DNA from: Bradyrhizobium sp. 141
Lineage (GTDB): Bacteria; Pseudomonadota; Alphaproteobacteria; Rhizobiales; Xanthobacteraceae
Direction: 5' to 3'
NCBI RefSeq assembly: GCF_023074055.1
Contig: NZ_JADPKR010000078.1
Location: forward strand, 62,001-126,000
Length of the DNA stretch: 64,000 nt
Position numbers and translations under genes: made by a program. The notes under the pieces were generated by a model that was not told the DNA's origin, ran no database searches, and worked only from the letters and a program-made list of their open reading frames with translations. Positions within the stretch are counted from its first letter, which is position 1. Every line of letters starts with the position of its first letter. Positions 34,673 through 49,231 of the stretch are shown piece after piece.

Positions 34673-35443
34673 ATGACACTTTGGCGCAGCCTTTTCGTCG
34701 CCGCGAGCCTGCTGGCGGCCCCCCTCAGCCTTGCTCACGCACAGACACCGCAGACCGTGAAGGCGACCAACGTCGTGCTGGTGCACGGCGCCTGGGCCGA
34801 CGGTTCGAGCTGGTCCGAGGTGATCCCGATCCTCCAGGCCGCAGGCCTGCATGTGACGGCCGTACAGAATCCGCTGTCGTCGCTTGCCGACTCCGTCGAA
34901 GCCACCAAGCGCGCGCTGGCCGAGCAGGACGGGCCGACCGTGCTGGTCGCGCATTCCTGGGGCGGCACCGTGATCAGCCAGGTCGGCACCGACCCGAAGG
35001 TCACCGGCCTCGTCTATGTCGCCGCGCGCGCGCCCGATGCAAACGAGGATTTCGTCGCGCTGTCGAAGCAATTCCCGGCCGGCCCGGTGCGCGCCGGCAT
35101 CGTCGAGCATGACGGTTACACCAAGCTGTCGGAAGACGCCTTCCTGAAGTACTTTGCCAATGGTGTGAAGCCTGAACAGGCCAGGGAGCTCTACGCCGTG
35201 CAATGGCCGACCGCGGCCTCGATCTTCGCCGGCCGCACCACGGAAGCGGCTTGGCATTCGAAGCCGAGCTGGTACGCGGTGTCGAAGAGCGACTACACGA
35301 TCAATCCCGATCTCGAGCGCTTCCTCGCCAAGCGCATGAACGCCACCACGATCGAACTCGATGCCGGCCACCTCTCACTGGTGTCACATCCGAAGGAGGT
35401 GGCGAACTTGATCCTGGAAGCGGCGGGGTATCCGCGGAGCTGA
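34673..35443 (+). CDS. Secreted alpha/beta-hydrolase
   Basis: About 256 residues with a signal peptide (MTLWRSLFVAASLLAAPLSLAHAQ). The hydrolase core has VLVHGAWADGSSWSEVIP, the nucleophile elbow AHSWGGTVIS, and the histidine in LDAGHLSLVSHP. It resembles the salicylate-esterase/hydroxynitrile-lyase-like group widespread in soil bacteria. Substrate unknown. A CGGAGAACG ribosome site precedes ATG 34673. It ends at an intrinsic terminator. Confidence 0.86.
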   Translation: MTLWRSLFVAASLLAAPLSLAHAQTPQTVKATNVVLVHGAWADGSSWSEVIPILQAAGLHVTAVQNPLSSLADSVEATKRALAEQDGPTVLVAHSWGGTVISQVGTDPKVTGLVYVAARAPDANEDFVALSKQFPAGPVRAGIVEHDGYTKLSEDAFLKYFANGVKPEQARELYAVQWPTAASIFAGRTTEAAWHSKPSWYAVSKSDYTINPDLERFLAKRMNATTIELDAGHLSLVSHPKEVANLILEAAGYPRS

Positions 35444-35461
35444 GCGGCGATCGCTTTAATG

Positions 35462-35499
35462 CAAAAGGCGTCCGAGCATTTCAGGCGCCTTTTGTTTTT
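35462..35499 (+). terminator. Intrinsic terminator after the secreted hydrolase
   Basis: A 9-base stem, CAAAAGGCG (35462-35470) with CGCCTTTTG (35486-35494), followed by five T. The A-rich left arm would also let it work for the convergent gene on the other strand. Confidence 0.8.
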
Positions 35500-35585
35500 G
35501 CTCAGCTCTCTGCCCGAGGTCGTCTCTGCGAACGCAGGGAGGACACCGTTGGTGCGGCAGGCGCCACGGTGCCAAACACGTAGCC

Positions 35586-36371
35586 CTAATCCAGCCCCTG
35601 CGCCGCCGGCATCTCCTGCATCGGCAGAATCGTTGGAGCCGGCTTGGCTTGGCCGACGGTCGGTGCGGCGGCCTGAGGTGCCGCTTCCACCGGCTTCGCC
35701 TGCGCGGCGGCGGTCTGCTGCGCAGGCTGCGCCTGCGGTGCTTGGGCCTGCTGCGTCGCAGGCTCGGCCGGCTTCGCGATTGCAGCCGGCGTCTCGGCGC
35801 GGTGCGGAGCGGCCTTCGGCAGCGGGACGGAGCGGCTGGCCACATGCGGGATCGGGGCCGGCGGGCGCGGCGGGCCGCCTCGGACCAATGTCGGCGCCGG
35901 CAACGCGCTTTGCGGGCGGTAAGGCGCAACCGCGGGCTCCTCGAAGGCCGGCGCGGGCGCCATGCCATAGGCGTCGGCGGCCGGCATAAAACGGATGATC
36001 CGCCCGTCGCGGGCATCGATCACGAGCCGGCCGTCGTCGCCGCGGCGGTCGATCACCGTGATGGTGTAGACGCTGCCGCGCAGGCGCGGGATGCCGAGCG
36101 GCGAGAAGCCGTTGTCGCGCAGCACCGCGTAGACCTCGGTGGCCGGCAGCAGCGCCGGTGCCGGCCCCCGCTCTTCGTAGCCGTAACCGTAGCCTTGGCC
36201 GTAACGCGGCGGCGGTGGCGGCGCGACCTCCGAGGGCGCATAGGGTCCGTCGAAATCCGACACTGCGATCATGGCCCCTCCCGCAATACCGCTCGCCGGA
36301 ACCTGCGCCTGGGCAGTGGTTGCAGCCAGCGCCAGCGTGGCAGCAGCCACACATCCTGTGAAAAACTTCAT
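35586..36371 (-). CDS. Secreted Pro/Ala-rich protein with PepSY-like domain
   Basis: A 261-residue exported protein with signal peptide MKFFTGCVAAATLALAATTAQAQ. Residues 70-130 (LPATEVYAVLRDNGFSPLGIPRLRG...YTITVIDRRGDDGRLVIDA) resemble a small alpha-beta domain of the PepSY type. The last 120 residues are dominated by Pro, Ala and Gln, suggesting an extended region crossing or lining the cell wall. Function unknown. The start at 36371 is set by the signal peptide; in-frame sequence further upstream is not protein-like. Confidence 0.72.
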   Translation of the reverse strand: MKFFTGCVAAATLALAATTAQAQVPASGIAGGAMIAVSDFDGPYAPSEVAPPPPPRYGQGYGYGYEERGPAPALLPATEVYAVLRDNGFSPLGIPRLRGSVYTITVIDRRGDDGRLVIDARDGRIIRFMPAADAYGMAPAPAFEEPAVAPYRPQSALPAPTLVRGGPPRPPAPIPHVASRSVPLPKAAPHRAETPAAIAKPAEPATQQAQAPQAQPAQQTAAAQAKPVEAAPQAAAPTVGQAKPAPTILPMQEMPAAQGLD

Positions 36372-36862
36372 GGTCGACACGCTCCTGTCAGGCCCTGGAT
36401 GACTTGCGCTCTTTCGCTTCTTGCGGCGTGGCGCGCCTTCCGAAGGGTTGATCCGAAGCTTCATTTGGGATTTCGGCGCCCACAGGGCCGGATCAGGGCG
36501 CGTTTGCTTCAAAACCGGGGCCGCGCAACTTTCGGAAAGCGATTGATTGACATATCGGGAATCGGGACTTCCGCGCGCTTGTGTGCTAGACAAAAATTTG
36601 GCAAGGTGATGGTTAGGACAGGAAGACTGTCTCAATTTTGCTTGCGGTTCCGGCACAGGGATTGCAGCGAAAACTGGCACTTTCGAGCGCCGGCAAGGTA
36701 CCAGGCAAAGCCGTTCTCGGGGACGAAGAACGCCTAGGCCTGAATTTAAGAAAATGCGGCTCGCAGTGGACGAGCGGTGACCCAGAGGCGGGTGCCGCGG
36801 AACGCCCAAGGTGCGCCGAAGATGGCGGTGAGGCAGCTTGCCGCACGGAGAGGATTGGAACA
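36372..36862. other. Divergent region upstream of gltB
   Basis: About 490 bases with no convincing gene. An open frame runs into gltB from 36638 but its translation does not look like glutamate synthase. GGAGAGGA at 36847-36854 is the gltB ribosome site. No clear sigma-54 promoter (TGGCAC-N5-TTGC) was found; the TGGCAC at 36678-36683 lacks the partner element. Confidence 0.5.
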
Positions 36863-41596
<4,734 letters not shown>

Positions 41597-41609
41597 CAAT
41601 ATCAGCGCC

Positions 41610-41695
41610 CGTCATTGCGAGCGTAGCGAAGCAATCCAGACTTTCTCCTCAGCGACAGACTGGATTGCTTCGTCGCTTCGCTCCTCGCAATGACG
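41610..41695. repeat. Intergenic palindromic repeat, family C, between gltB and gltD
   Basis: An 86-base element with ends CGTCATTGCGAG and CTCGCAATGACG and inner arms AGCAATCCAG and CTGGATTGCT. A near-identical copy is at 46465-46551. It would form a long hairpin in the gltBD transcript. Confidence 0.85.
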
Positions 41696-41741
41696 GTGAG
41701 GAAGCAACAAACGAATTTAAGCGGCAGGGACTTCGGGTTTA

Positions 41742-43193
<1,452 letters not shown>

Positions 43194-43219
43194 GCTCCGC
43201 TGCCAGATATACGAATGGT

Positions 43220-43319
43220 GTCATCGCCCGCGAAAGCGGGCGATCCAGTATTCCAGAGGCGTCAATCGTATACGGATAGGCTGCGGCGTACTGGATATTC
43301 CGCTTTCGCGGGGAATGAC
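43220..43319. repeat. Intergenic palindromic repeat, family D
   Basis: About 100 bases between converging genes. The ends GTCATCGCCCGCGAAAGCGG and CCGCTTTCGCGGGGAATGAC are complementary, and CCAGTATTCCAG mirrors CTGGATATT inside. Confidence 0.75.
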
Positions 43320-43353
43320 TTCGGAGTGAGTCGTTAGCTCAGCGCCGACTCGG

Positions 43354-45111
43354 CTAATTCTGCAGCCGGACCCCGACCATCACCACCGTGCCCTGCGAGC
43401 TCGACCCCGCCTGGTTCGAATCCAGGATGTCATGCCGCAGCGTGCCCTTGACCCAGATGTTGCGGTTGACCTTGTAGATCAGATTACTTTCGAACGAGTA
43501 GGTCTTGTCGTTGCGGTTCTGGCCCTGGTAGTCGAGCGTGCCGTAGGTGAATTTGCCGACGGCGGTGAGCCAGCGGCGGAAGTCGTGGTCGACTTCGGCC
43601 GAATAGGTGCGCACCAGGACGCCTGAGGAGCCGGGGATGGTGGTCTCCGCGATCTGGGTGTCGGTGAAGAATTTCACCGTGGTGAGGCCGCTCGCGTTCC
43701 AGATCAGCGAGCCCGACGTCAAGAATCCTGCAAGCTGGCTGAGACGCGGGTCGGTATAGTTGCGCGCGGAATAGCCGACCGAGATTTCGCCGGTGAGGAT
43801 GCGCGAGAACTCGAACGACGAGCCGACCTTGGCGTAGCCGCCGTTCGAATCGCGGAAGTAGCCGTTGCGGTCGGCGGCCAAATCGTGGACGCGGGTGTCG
43901 CCCTGGATCTCGACGAACGGCTTCAGGCCGGGCTTGAGGTCGTAGGAGAAGCGCCCGATGCCGCCATACTGGTTGAAGTCGCGGTCGTTGTTGCTGAAGG
44001 TCGAGCCGTCGGTGAGCTTGGAGTCCGTGTAGGCGGTGCGATCGACGGTGGCGCCGGCGGCGACCTGGAAACGATTGAAGGACTGGTCGAAGCCGACCGT
44101 CGTGCCGTAGGCGGCGTACACCGGATATTTCTGCAAGCCGGCCTGCACGTTCGGGCTGCCGGGATTGTCGGTGGCGAGCCGCAGCCGCAGCTGCGAGGTC
44201 AGCTTGAGATCGCGGTCGACGTCGAGGCGGCCGTCGACATGGCCGTTGAAATCCGGACGGTCGATCTCGACCGGCGAAGGCGAGGCAAAACCGCCGATCG
44301 TTGCCGGCATGTTGTTGGTGTAGCCGGAGAAGGAGCCGCGCAAGTCGGCGACCAGCGCGTGGCGCTCCCAGTCGGACATCACCACAAGATCGGGGGCGAC
44401 GACGTAGAGCGGCGAGCCGATCGGCTTGTTGAGACGCGCAGGATTGGTGTCATAGCCGGTGGAGAGCTCGAGCCCGCCCTTGATCAGGAAGCTGCCGGCA
44501 TAGTCGCCGACGGCTCCGAAGGCATCGTCATCCGCCTTGAGGCGGCGGCGCTGCGGCTGGCCGGGCACGGTGCCCGCCATCGCCGCCGGCACCGGCGCCT
44601 TGTTCGCGGAGGCAGATGGCGGCGGCGCGATCCGCGGCAGGCCGAGCGTGGAGGCGGGCGGTGTTGCTGATGGCACCGGCGAGCCGGGACCGGCAGACCG
44701 CTTCGGCTTCGGCTGGCCCGGATGGAGCTTGGGTAGCTGTCGCTTACGGTTGAGCGAGTCGTAGCCGGAGCCGCTCGCGCCGGTGGCGGCCGGAAGGCCG
44801 TAGGTCGGGACCTGGCCGATGCGCGAGGTCGCCGGCGTTTGCTGGCGCTTGCGCGGATCGGCACTGGGATCCGGCAGCGCCGGCAGCGCATCCGATGGCG
44901 CCTGTGGCACGCCCGCCGTGCGGCGCGTCGGCAGCGTCTCGGGCGAGGCAAAGCCGCCGCGATTGGGATTGAACAGATCGGGCGTAAGGCTCTGGGCGAC
45001 CGCGGGCCCGCACCCAAGGGCCGCCAGCGCAAGGCAGGGGACAAGGCACGGCAAAGCAGCGCGCAGGAATTGCGCGCGTTTGCTCCGGCTGGTGCCTGGA
45101 GACGACCCCAC
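43354..45111 (-). CDS. Outer-membrane beta-barrel protein with Pro-rich N-terminal region
   Basis: A 585-residue exported protein (hydrophobic signal region about 17-40 ending AVAQS). Residues 45-190 are rich in Pro, Ala and Ser. Residues 195-585 show alternating amphipathic strands such as GGLELSTGYDTNPARLN and end in a strand with an aromatic-poor but barrel-like C-terminus (TVVMVGVRLQN). This matches the BBP2-type outer-membrane barrel family of alphaproteobacteria, possibly linked to envelope or polysaccharide export. The start is GTG 45111. It is divergent from the sugar-phosphate isomerase, a plausible surface-glycan context. Confidence 0.8.
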   Translation of the reverse strand: MGSSPGTSRSKRAQFLRAALPCLVPCLALAALGCGPAVAQSLTPDLFNPNRGGFASPETLPTRRTAGVPQAPSDALPALPDPSADPRKRQQTPATSRIGQVPTYGLPAATGASGSGYDSLNRKRQLPKLHPGQPKPKRSAGPGSPVPSATPPASTLGLPRIAPPPSASANKAPVPAAMAGTVPGQPQRRRLKADDDAFGAVGDYAGSFLIKGGLELSTGYDTNPARLNKPIGSPLYVVAPDLVVMSDWERHALVADLRGSFSGYTNNMPATIGGFASPSPVEIDRPDFNGHVDGRLDVDRDLKLTSQLRLRLATDNPGSPNVQAGLQKYPVYAAYGTTVGFDQSFNRFQVAAGATVDRTAYTDSKLTDGSTFSNNDRDFNQYGGIGRFSYDLKPGLKPFVEIQGDTRVHDLAADRNGYFRDSNGGYAKVGSSFEFSRILTGEISVGYSARNYTDPRLSQLAGFLTSGSLIWNASGLTTVKFFTDTQIAETTIPGSSGVLVRTYSAEVDHDFRRWLTAVGKFTYGTLDYQGQNRNDKTYSFESNLIYKVNRNIWVKGTLRHDILDSNQAGSSSQGTVVMVGVRLQN

Positions 45112-45304
45112 GATCGAATAACTCCAACGAAATCAAATACTTACGCGATGGTGCCCACCGGCTGGCGGGAACCATCGTTAATGGAGTTAAAACAATTATG
45201 GTTAATGACCCGTTGAGGCTCCGGGCAGGCTCGTCGCCTCCAGAGCCGCGGCGTGCTAATGAGGCGCCGACCGGGCGAACGCGCCCTCCTCCCTGGACCA
45301 GAGC

Positions 45305-46312
45305 ATGCCGAGTTCGAAACCGCTGATGACCGCATCATCCGGCCCCATTCCTGACAGCGTCCAATCCGCGCTCCGCACGCTGGAGACGGAGAGCGGCGGC
45401 ATCAACGCGCTCGCAGCCGCCCTGCGCGGCCCGCTGGGCGAGACGTTTGCGAGGGCGGTCGACCTGATCCGTAACGCTAAGGGCCGCGTCATCGTCACCG
45501 GGCTCGGCAAGTCCGGCCATATGGGGCGCAAGATCGCCGCGACGCTGGCCTCGACCGGTACGCCCGCCTTCTTCGTGCACGCCGCCGAGGCCGGTCATGG
45601 CGACCTCGGCATGATCACCACCGACGACGTCATCATGGCGCTGTCCTGGTCCGGCGAGCAGCCGGAGATGAAGAACGTCGTGAACTATTCGGCGCGCTTC
45701 GCCATCCCCATGATCGCGGTGACGTCGAACGCGGCCTCCTCGCTGGGACAAGCCGCCGACATCGTGATCGAGTTGCCGAAGGCGCGCGAGGCCTGCCCGC
45801 ACAATCTGGCGCCGACCACCTCGACCATGATGCAGGTCGCGGTCGGCGACGCCATCGCGATCGCGCTGCTCGAAGGCCGCGGCTTCACCGCGCTGGAATT
45901 CGCGCATTTCCACCCCGGCGGCAAGTTAGGGGCGATGCTGAAATTTGTCCGCGACTACATGCGCACGGGCGCCGAGATTCCGCTCAAGCCTGAAGGCACC
46001 AAGATGTCGGAGGCGGTGGTCGAGATGTCGGCCAAGGGTCTCGGCTGCGTCTGCATCGTCAACGAAGCCAATGAGGTCGCGGGCATCATCACCGACGGCG
46101 ATTTGCGCCGCCACATGCGCCCCGACCTGCTGACGGCGTCGGTCGACGACATCATGACGAAGCAGCCGAAAACGGTGCCGCCCTCGATGCTCGCCACCGA
46201 GATGATCGAGGTGCTGAACACAAGCAAGATCACGACGCTGGTCGTGACCGAGGCGGGCAAGGTGGTGGGCATCGTGCATCTGCACGATCTGCTGCGGGCG
46301 GGCGTGGCGTAG
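45305..46312 (+). CDS. kdsD: KpsF/GutQ-family arabinose-5-phosphate isomerase
   Basis: A 335-residue protein with a SIS domain (about 40-190: VIVTGLGKSGHMGRKIAATLASTGTPAFFVHAAEAGHGDLGM) and two CBS domains (about 210-335). It interconverts ribulose-5-phosphate and arabinose-5-phosphate, the first step to Kdo for lipopolysaccharide. The catalytic His set is in AGHGDLG and EFAHFHPGGKLG. Length and domain order match KdsD/KpsF. Two ATG codons near the start are both possible (45305, 45326). Confidence 0.9.
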   Translation: MPSSKPLMTASSGPIPDSVQSALRTLETESGGINALAAALRGPLGETFARAVDLIRNAKGRVIVTGLGKSGHMGRKIAATLASTGTPAFFVHAAEAGHGDLGMITTDDVIMALSWSGEQPEMKNVVNYSARFAIPMIAVTSNAASSLGQAADIVIELPKAREACPHNLAPTTSTMMQVAVGDAIAIALLEGRGFTALEFAHFHPGGKLGAMLKFVRDYMRTGAEIPLKPEGTKMSEAVVEMSAKGLGCVCIVNEANEVAGIITDGDLRRHMRPDLLTASVDDIMTKQPKTVPPSMLATEMIEVLNTSKITTLVVTEAGKVVGIVHLHDLLRAGVA

Positions 46313-46331
46313 CCCGCGCAGTCTCTCTTCC

Positions 46332-46436
46332 GTCATTCCGGGGCGCGCCCGCTTGGGCGCGAACCCGGAATCCATTCATCTCCAAGGTTGCCGCTCGATG
46401 GATTCCGGGTTCACGCTTCGCGTGCCCCGGAATGAC
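46332..46436. repeat. Intergenic palindromic repeat, family E
   Basis: About 105 bases bounded by GTCATTCCGGGGCGCG and CGTGCCCCGGAATGAC with inner arms GAACCCGGAATCCA and TGGATTCCGGGTTC. Confidence 0.8.
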
Positions 46437-46464
46437 AGCGAGAGCGTGGCGCGTTCCTTTCCAC

Positions 46465-46551
46465 CGTCATTGCGAGCGTAGCGAAGCAATCCAGACTGCC
46501 TCCGCGGAAACAGTCTGGATTGCTTCGTCGCAAGGGCTCCTCGCAATGACG
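46465..46551. repeat. Intergenic palindromic repeat, family C
   Basis: Second copy of the CGTCATTGCGAG...CTCGCAATGACG element; the arms match the copy between gltB and gltD almost base for base, while the central loop differs. Confidence 0.85.
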
Positions 46552-46555
46552 GCGG

Positions 46556-47113
46556 CTAGAGCGGTGCCGGAAACCGCGCGGCGTTCTCCTCCAGAGGCAG
46601 CCGCAGCCCGTTCGCCAGATATGACACCGTGCGGTAGAAGCCGCACAGCAGCATGATCTCCAGAATCTGGGCCTCATCGTAATTCGCTGACAGCGCCGCG
46701 AACTCCTCGTCGGTCAACGTCGCGCGCGCGTGCAACGCATCGACCGCTGCAATCAGTGCCTGCTCCGCCGGCGACCAGCAGGATGAAGCTGCATCACCCA
46801 GCACGGTGGCGCGGACCTCCTGCTCGCTGAGCCGCGCCGGCCCGGCGAAGACAGCGACATGCACGCCCCATTCATATTCGCATTTGTTCAGCGCGCAGGT
46901 GCGGTCGATGACGATCTCGCGCTGGCGGAGCGAGAGCGGACCGGGATCGAGCAGGCCGCCGGCACGAAACTTGTCCCAGGCACGGCTGTGACCCGCCATC
47001 ACCCGGAACAGCATCAGCGGCGGCGCGCCGCGCATGATGCGATCGAACTGCGCCTGGATCTCCGGGGGATAAGGCGGCGCGAGCGGTGCAATGCGCGGCG
47101 TGGATTGGGACAT
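46556..47113 (-). CDS. Carboxymuconolactone decarboxylase/AhpD-like protein
   Basis: A 185-residue AhpD-fold protein. The core RQREIVIDRTCALNKCEYEWGVHVAVF corresponds to the active-site helix of the carboxymuconolactone decarboxylase family. Here the cysteines are spaced C-x4-C with E-Y-E-W after the second, rather than the redox C-x2-C of AhpD, so alkylhydroperoxidase activity is doubtful. It is divergent from an HxlR regulator with two shared palindromes, so its expression is probably controlled by that protein. Confidence 0.85.
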   Translation of the reverse strand: MSQSTPRIAPLAPPYPPEIQAQFDRIMRGAPPLMLFRVMAGHSRAWDKFRAGGLLDPGPLSLRQREIVIDRTCALNKCEYEWGVHVAVFAGPARLSEQEVRATVLGDAASSCWSPAEQALIAAVDALHARATLTDEEFAALSANYDEAQILEIMLLCGFYRTVSYLANGLRLPLEENAARFPAPL

Positions 47114-47125
47114 TGGCTGCCTACC

Positions 47126-47166
47126 TTGCTACATTTACCGTAGCAATACGCTACATTATTTGTAGC
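47126..47166. promoter_or_regulatory. Tandem HxlR-type operators
   Basis: Two palindromes 22 bases apart centre to centre. The first has arms TTGCTAC (47126-47132) and GTAGCAA (47140-47146). The second has GCTAC (47150-47154) and GTAGC (47162-47166). Both have 7-base spacers. They lie between the two divergent starts and almost certainly bind the adjacent regulator. Confidence 0.75.
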
Positions 47167-47185
47167 AATACGCAAGAGGGCCGAT

Positions 47186-47506
47186 ATGGCAAAGCAGGCA
47201 GCATCAGGGAACGTCCGCGGCTCGCGCACCGGGCGGCCAATCATGGCACTGCTCGATTTGCTTGGCCGGCGCTGGAGCCTGCGAATATTGTGGGAGTTGC
47301 GCGGCGAGCCCCTCACCTCCCGCGCATTACGCACCGCCTGCGACGAGGCTTCACCGACGGTGCTGCAATCGCGGCTGACGGAATTGCGCGAAGCGGGATT
47401 CGTGGAGCTTGGCGAGGCTGGAGGTTATGGGCTGACGCCGCTCGGGCGGGAATTGTGCGAGACGTTCATGCCGCTGCACCGGTTTGCGGAGCGATGGAGG
47501 AGGTAA
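47186..47506 (+). CDS. HxlR-family transcriptional regulator
   Basis: A 106-residue winged-helix protein. MALLDLLGRRWSLRILWELRGEPLTSRALR is the HxlR DNA-binding signature, with ASPTVLQSRLTELREAGFVE as recognition and wing. Members often sense aldehydes, quinones or oxidants and repress divergent detoxification genes. It probably binds the tandem palindromes in front of it and controls both itself and the AhpD-like gene. Confidence 0.9.
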   Translation: MAKQAASGNVRGSRTGRPIMALLDLLGRRWSLRILWELRGEPLTSRALRTACDEASPTVLQSRLTELREAGFVELGEAGGYGLTPLGRELCETFMPLHRFAERWRR

Positions 47507-47538
47507 ACCCCAGAGCCGGCCGCGCACTCTGAGAGCCA

Positions 47539-47561
47539 CCCTCTCCCGCAAGGGGAGAGGG
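47539..47561. repeat. Short palindrome related to repeat family B
   Basis: CCCTCTCC, a short loop, and GGAGAGGG between converging genes. It is probably a truncated dispersed repeat and may also stop transcription. Confidence 0.5.
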
Positions 47562-47567
47562 GAAGAG

Positions 47568-48011
47568 CTACGCCGCGGCGACCGTCAGGTTCGCACCATC
47601 CACCTGCACCACTTTCACCCGCGTTCCCGCCGGCGTATCGGGCCCAGCCACGCGCCACACCGTGTCGCCGATGCGCACGGTGCCGCTGCCGTCGATGATC
47701 GGCTTCTCCAAAGTAAACTCGCGCCCGAGCAGCGCCTCGGTGCGCTTGTTGAGGAAGGGGCTGGCGCTCGCATCGCTCTTCGGCCGGGCGAGGCGGCGCC
47801 ACACCGGCACGGCGGCGGCGGCGAACACCGCGAACATCACGAGCTGGATCTGCCAGGACATGGCAACGGCGAACGAGATCAACCCCACCAGCAGCGCGGC
47901 AAGCCCGAGCCAGAACAGGAAGACGCCCGGCGCCAGCACCTCCAGCGCCATCAGGATGAAGCCGAAGATCAGCCAGTTCCAGCTGCCGAGCGATACGAAC
48001 ATGTCGGTCAT
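47568..48011 (-). CDS. NfeD-family membrane protein
   Basis: About 147 residues with three to four membrane segments (WNWLIFGFILMALEVLAPGVFLFWLGLAALL) and a C-terminal OB-like beta barrel (LLGREFTLEKPIIDGSGTVRIGDTVWRV). It is the short NfeD type that pairs with SPFH/stomatin proteins, and lies 54 bases downstream of one. The pair probably organises membrane microdomains or quality control of membrane proteins. The start MTDMFV is preferred to one six codons earlier. Confidence 0.88.
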   Translation of the reverse strand: MTDMFVSLGSWNWLIFGFILMALEVLAPGVFLFWLGLAALLVGLISFAVAMSWQIQLVMFAVFAAAAVPVWRRLARPKSDASASPFLNKRTEALLGREFTLEKPIIDGSGTVRIGDTVWRVAGPDTPAGTRVKVVQVDGANLTVAAA

Positions 48012-48065
48012 GACACGACCTTCTATCATTGGCGCCGCCCCTTTCGAAGGCTGATGCGCCGGTGA

Positions 48066-49067
48066 CTATCCCTGCCGCGGCGGCACCGCCGGCGGCGTGC
48101 TGCCGGTCGGCGGCACTGAGCCGGGGCGGCGAGCGGCAGATCCAGAGGCCGCGCTCTCGCCGAACGTTGCTTTCGCGATCTCGCCGATGCCGGCGAGCGA
48201 ACCGAGCATGCTCGTGGCTTCCATCGGCAGCATGATGATCTTCTGGTTCGGCGCCTCCGCGAACTGGCCGAACGCCTTGATATATTTGTCGGCGATGAAA
48301 TAATTCAACGCGGCGACGTCGCCCTTGGAAATGGCTTCGCTCACCATCTGAGTGGCCTTCGCCTCGGCCTCCGCCGAACGCTCGCGTGCCTCGGCGTCGC
48401 GGAACGCGGCTTCCTTGCGGCCTTCGGCCTGCAGGATCTGGCCCTGCTTGGCGCCCTCGGCGCGCAGAATCTCCGACTGGCGCTGGCCTTCGGCAGCGAG
48501 AATGTCGGCGCGCTTGACGCGCTCGGCTTTCATCTGCCGTCCCATCGCTTCGACGAGGTCGGCCGGCGGGACAATATCCTTGATCTCGATGCGGTTGACC
48601 TTGACGCCCCAGGGCGAGACCGCGGCATCGACGACGCGGAGCAGGCGCTCGTTGATCTCATCGCGATGCGACAGCACCTGGTCGAGATCCATCGAGCCCA
48701 TCACCGAACGGATGTTGGTCATGGTCAGGACCGTGATCGCCTGGTTGAGGTTGGCGACCTCGTAGCTCGCCTTCGCGGCATCGAACACCTGGTAGAAAGC
48801 GACGCCGTCCACCGTCACGGTGGCGTTGTCCTTGGTGATGACCTCCTGCTCGGGAATGTCGATCACCTGCTCCATCATGTTGATCTTGCGTCCGACGCGA
48901 TCGAAATAAGGCACGATCAGATTGAGCCCGGGGCTGAGCGTCTGGGTGTATTTGCCGAATCGCTCGATGGTCCAGTCATAACCCTGCGGCACCGTCTTCA
49001 CGCCGGCCACCAGCGTGACGATGACGAGCACCACCAGAACAATCGCGAAAATACCGAAGCCGCTCAT
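48066..49067 (-). CDS. SPFH/band 7 (stomatin-like, QmcA-type) protein
   Basis: A 333-residue SPFH-domain protein. It has an N-terminal membrane anchor (FGIFAIVLVVLVIVTLVAGV), the band 7 domain from VPQGYDWTIERFGKY to about residue 190, then a long Ala/Glu/Arg coiled coil, and a short Pro-rich tail. It oligomerises at the inner membrane. The downstream nfeD-type gene confirms the usual partner pair. Confidence 0.9.
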   Translation of the reverse strand: MSGFGIFAIVLVVLVIVTLVAGVKTVPQGYDWTIERFGKYTQTLSPGLNLIVPYFDRVGRKINMMEQVIDIPEQEVITKDNATVTVDGVAFYQVFDAAKASYEVANLNQAITVLTMTNIRSVMGSMDLDQVLSHRDEINERLLRVVDAAVSPWGVKVNRIEIKDIVPPADLVEAMGRQMKAERVKRADILAAEGQRQSEILRAEGAKQGQILQAEGRKEAAFRDAEARERSAEAEAKATQMVSEAISKGDVAALNYFIADKYIKAFGQFAEAPNQKIIMLPMEATSMLGSLAGIGEIAKATFGESAASGSAARRPGSVPPTGSTPPAVPPRQG

Positions 49068-49231
49068 ATTTCCTCCAAGGCAGGAAAGAAGCCGGGAAAG
49101 GCCTTTCCCGCGCTGACATTGGTCGGGATCGCAACCCTACCGGTTCAGCGGTCGCAAGTAACGTCGGTACCGGTGCAATACCTAGCGATAGGTATCAACG
49201 CATCCAGCCATGCGGTCCGCTGCGGACGGCT

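Noticed and set aside
36638..36862. N-terminal extension of gltB from an upstream GTG/ATG in the same frame
   Set aside because: The 75 extra residues do not resemble the GltB propeptide, and the best ribosome site (GGAGAGGA) sits directly before ATG 36863.
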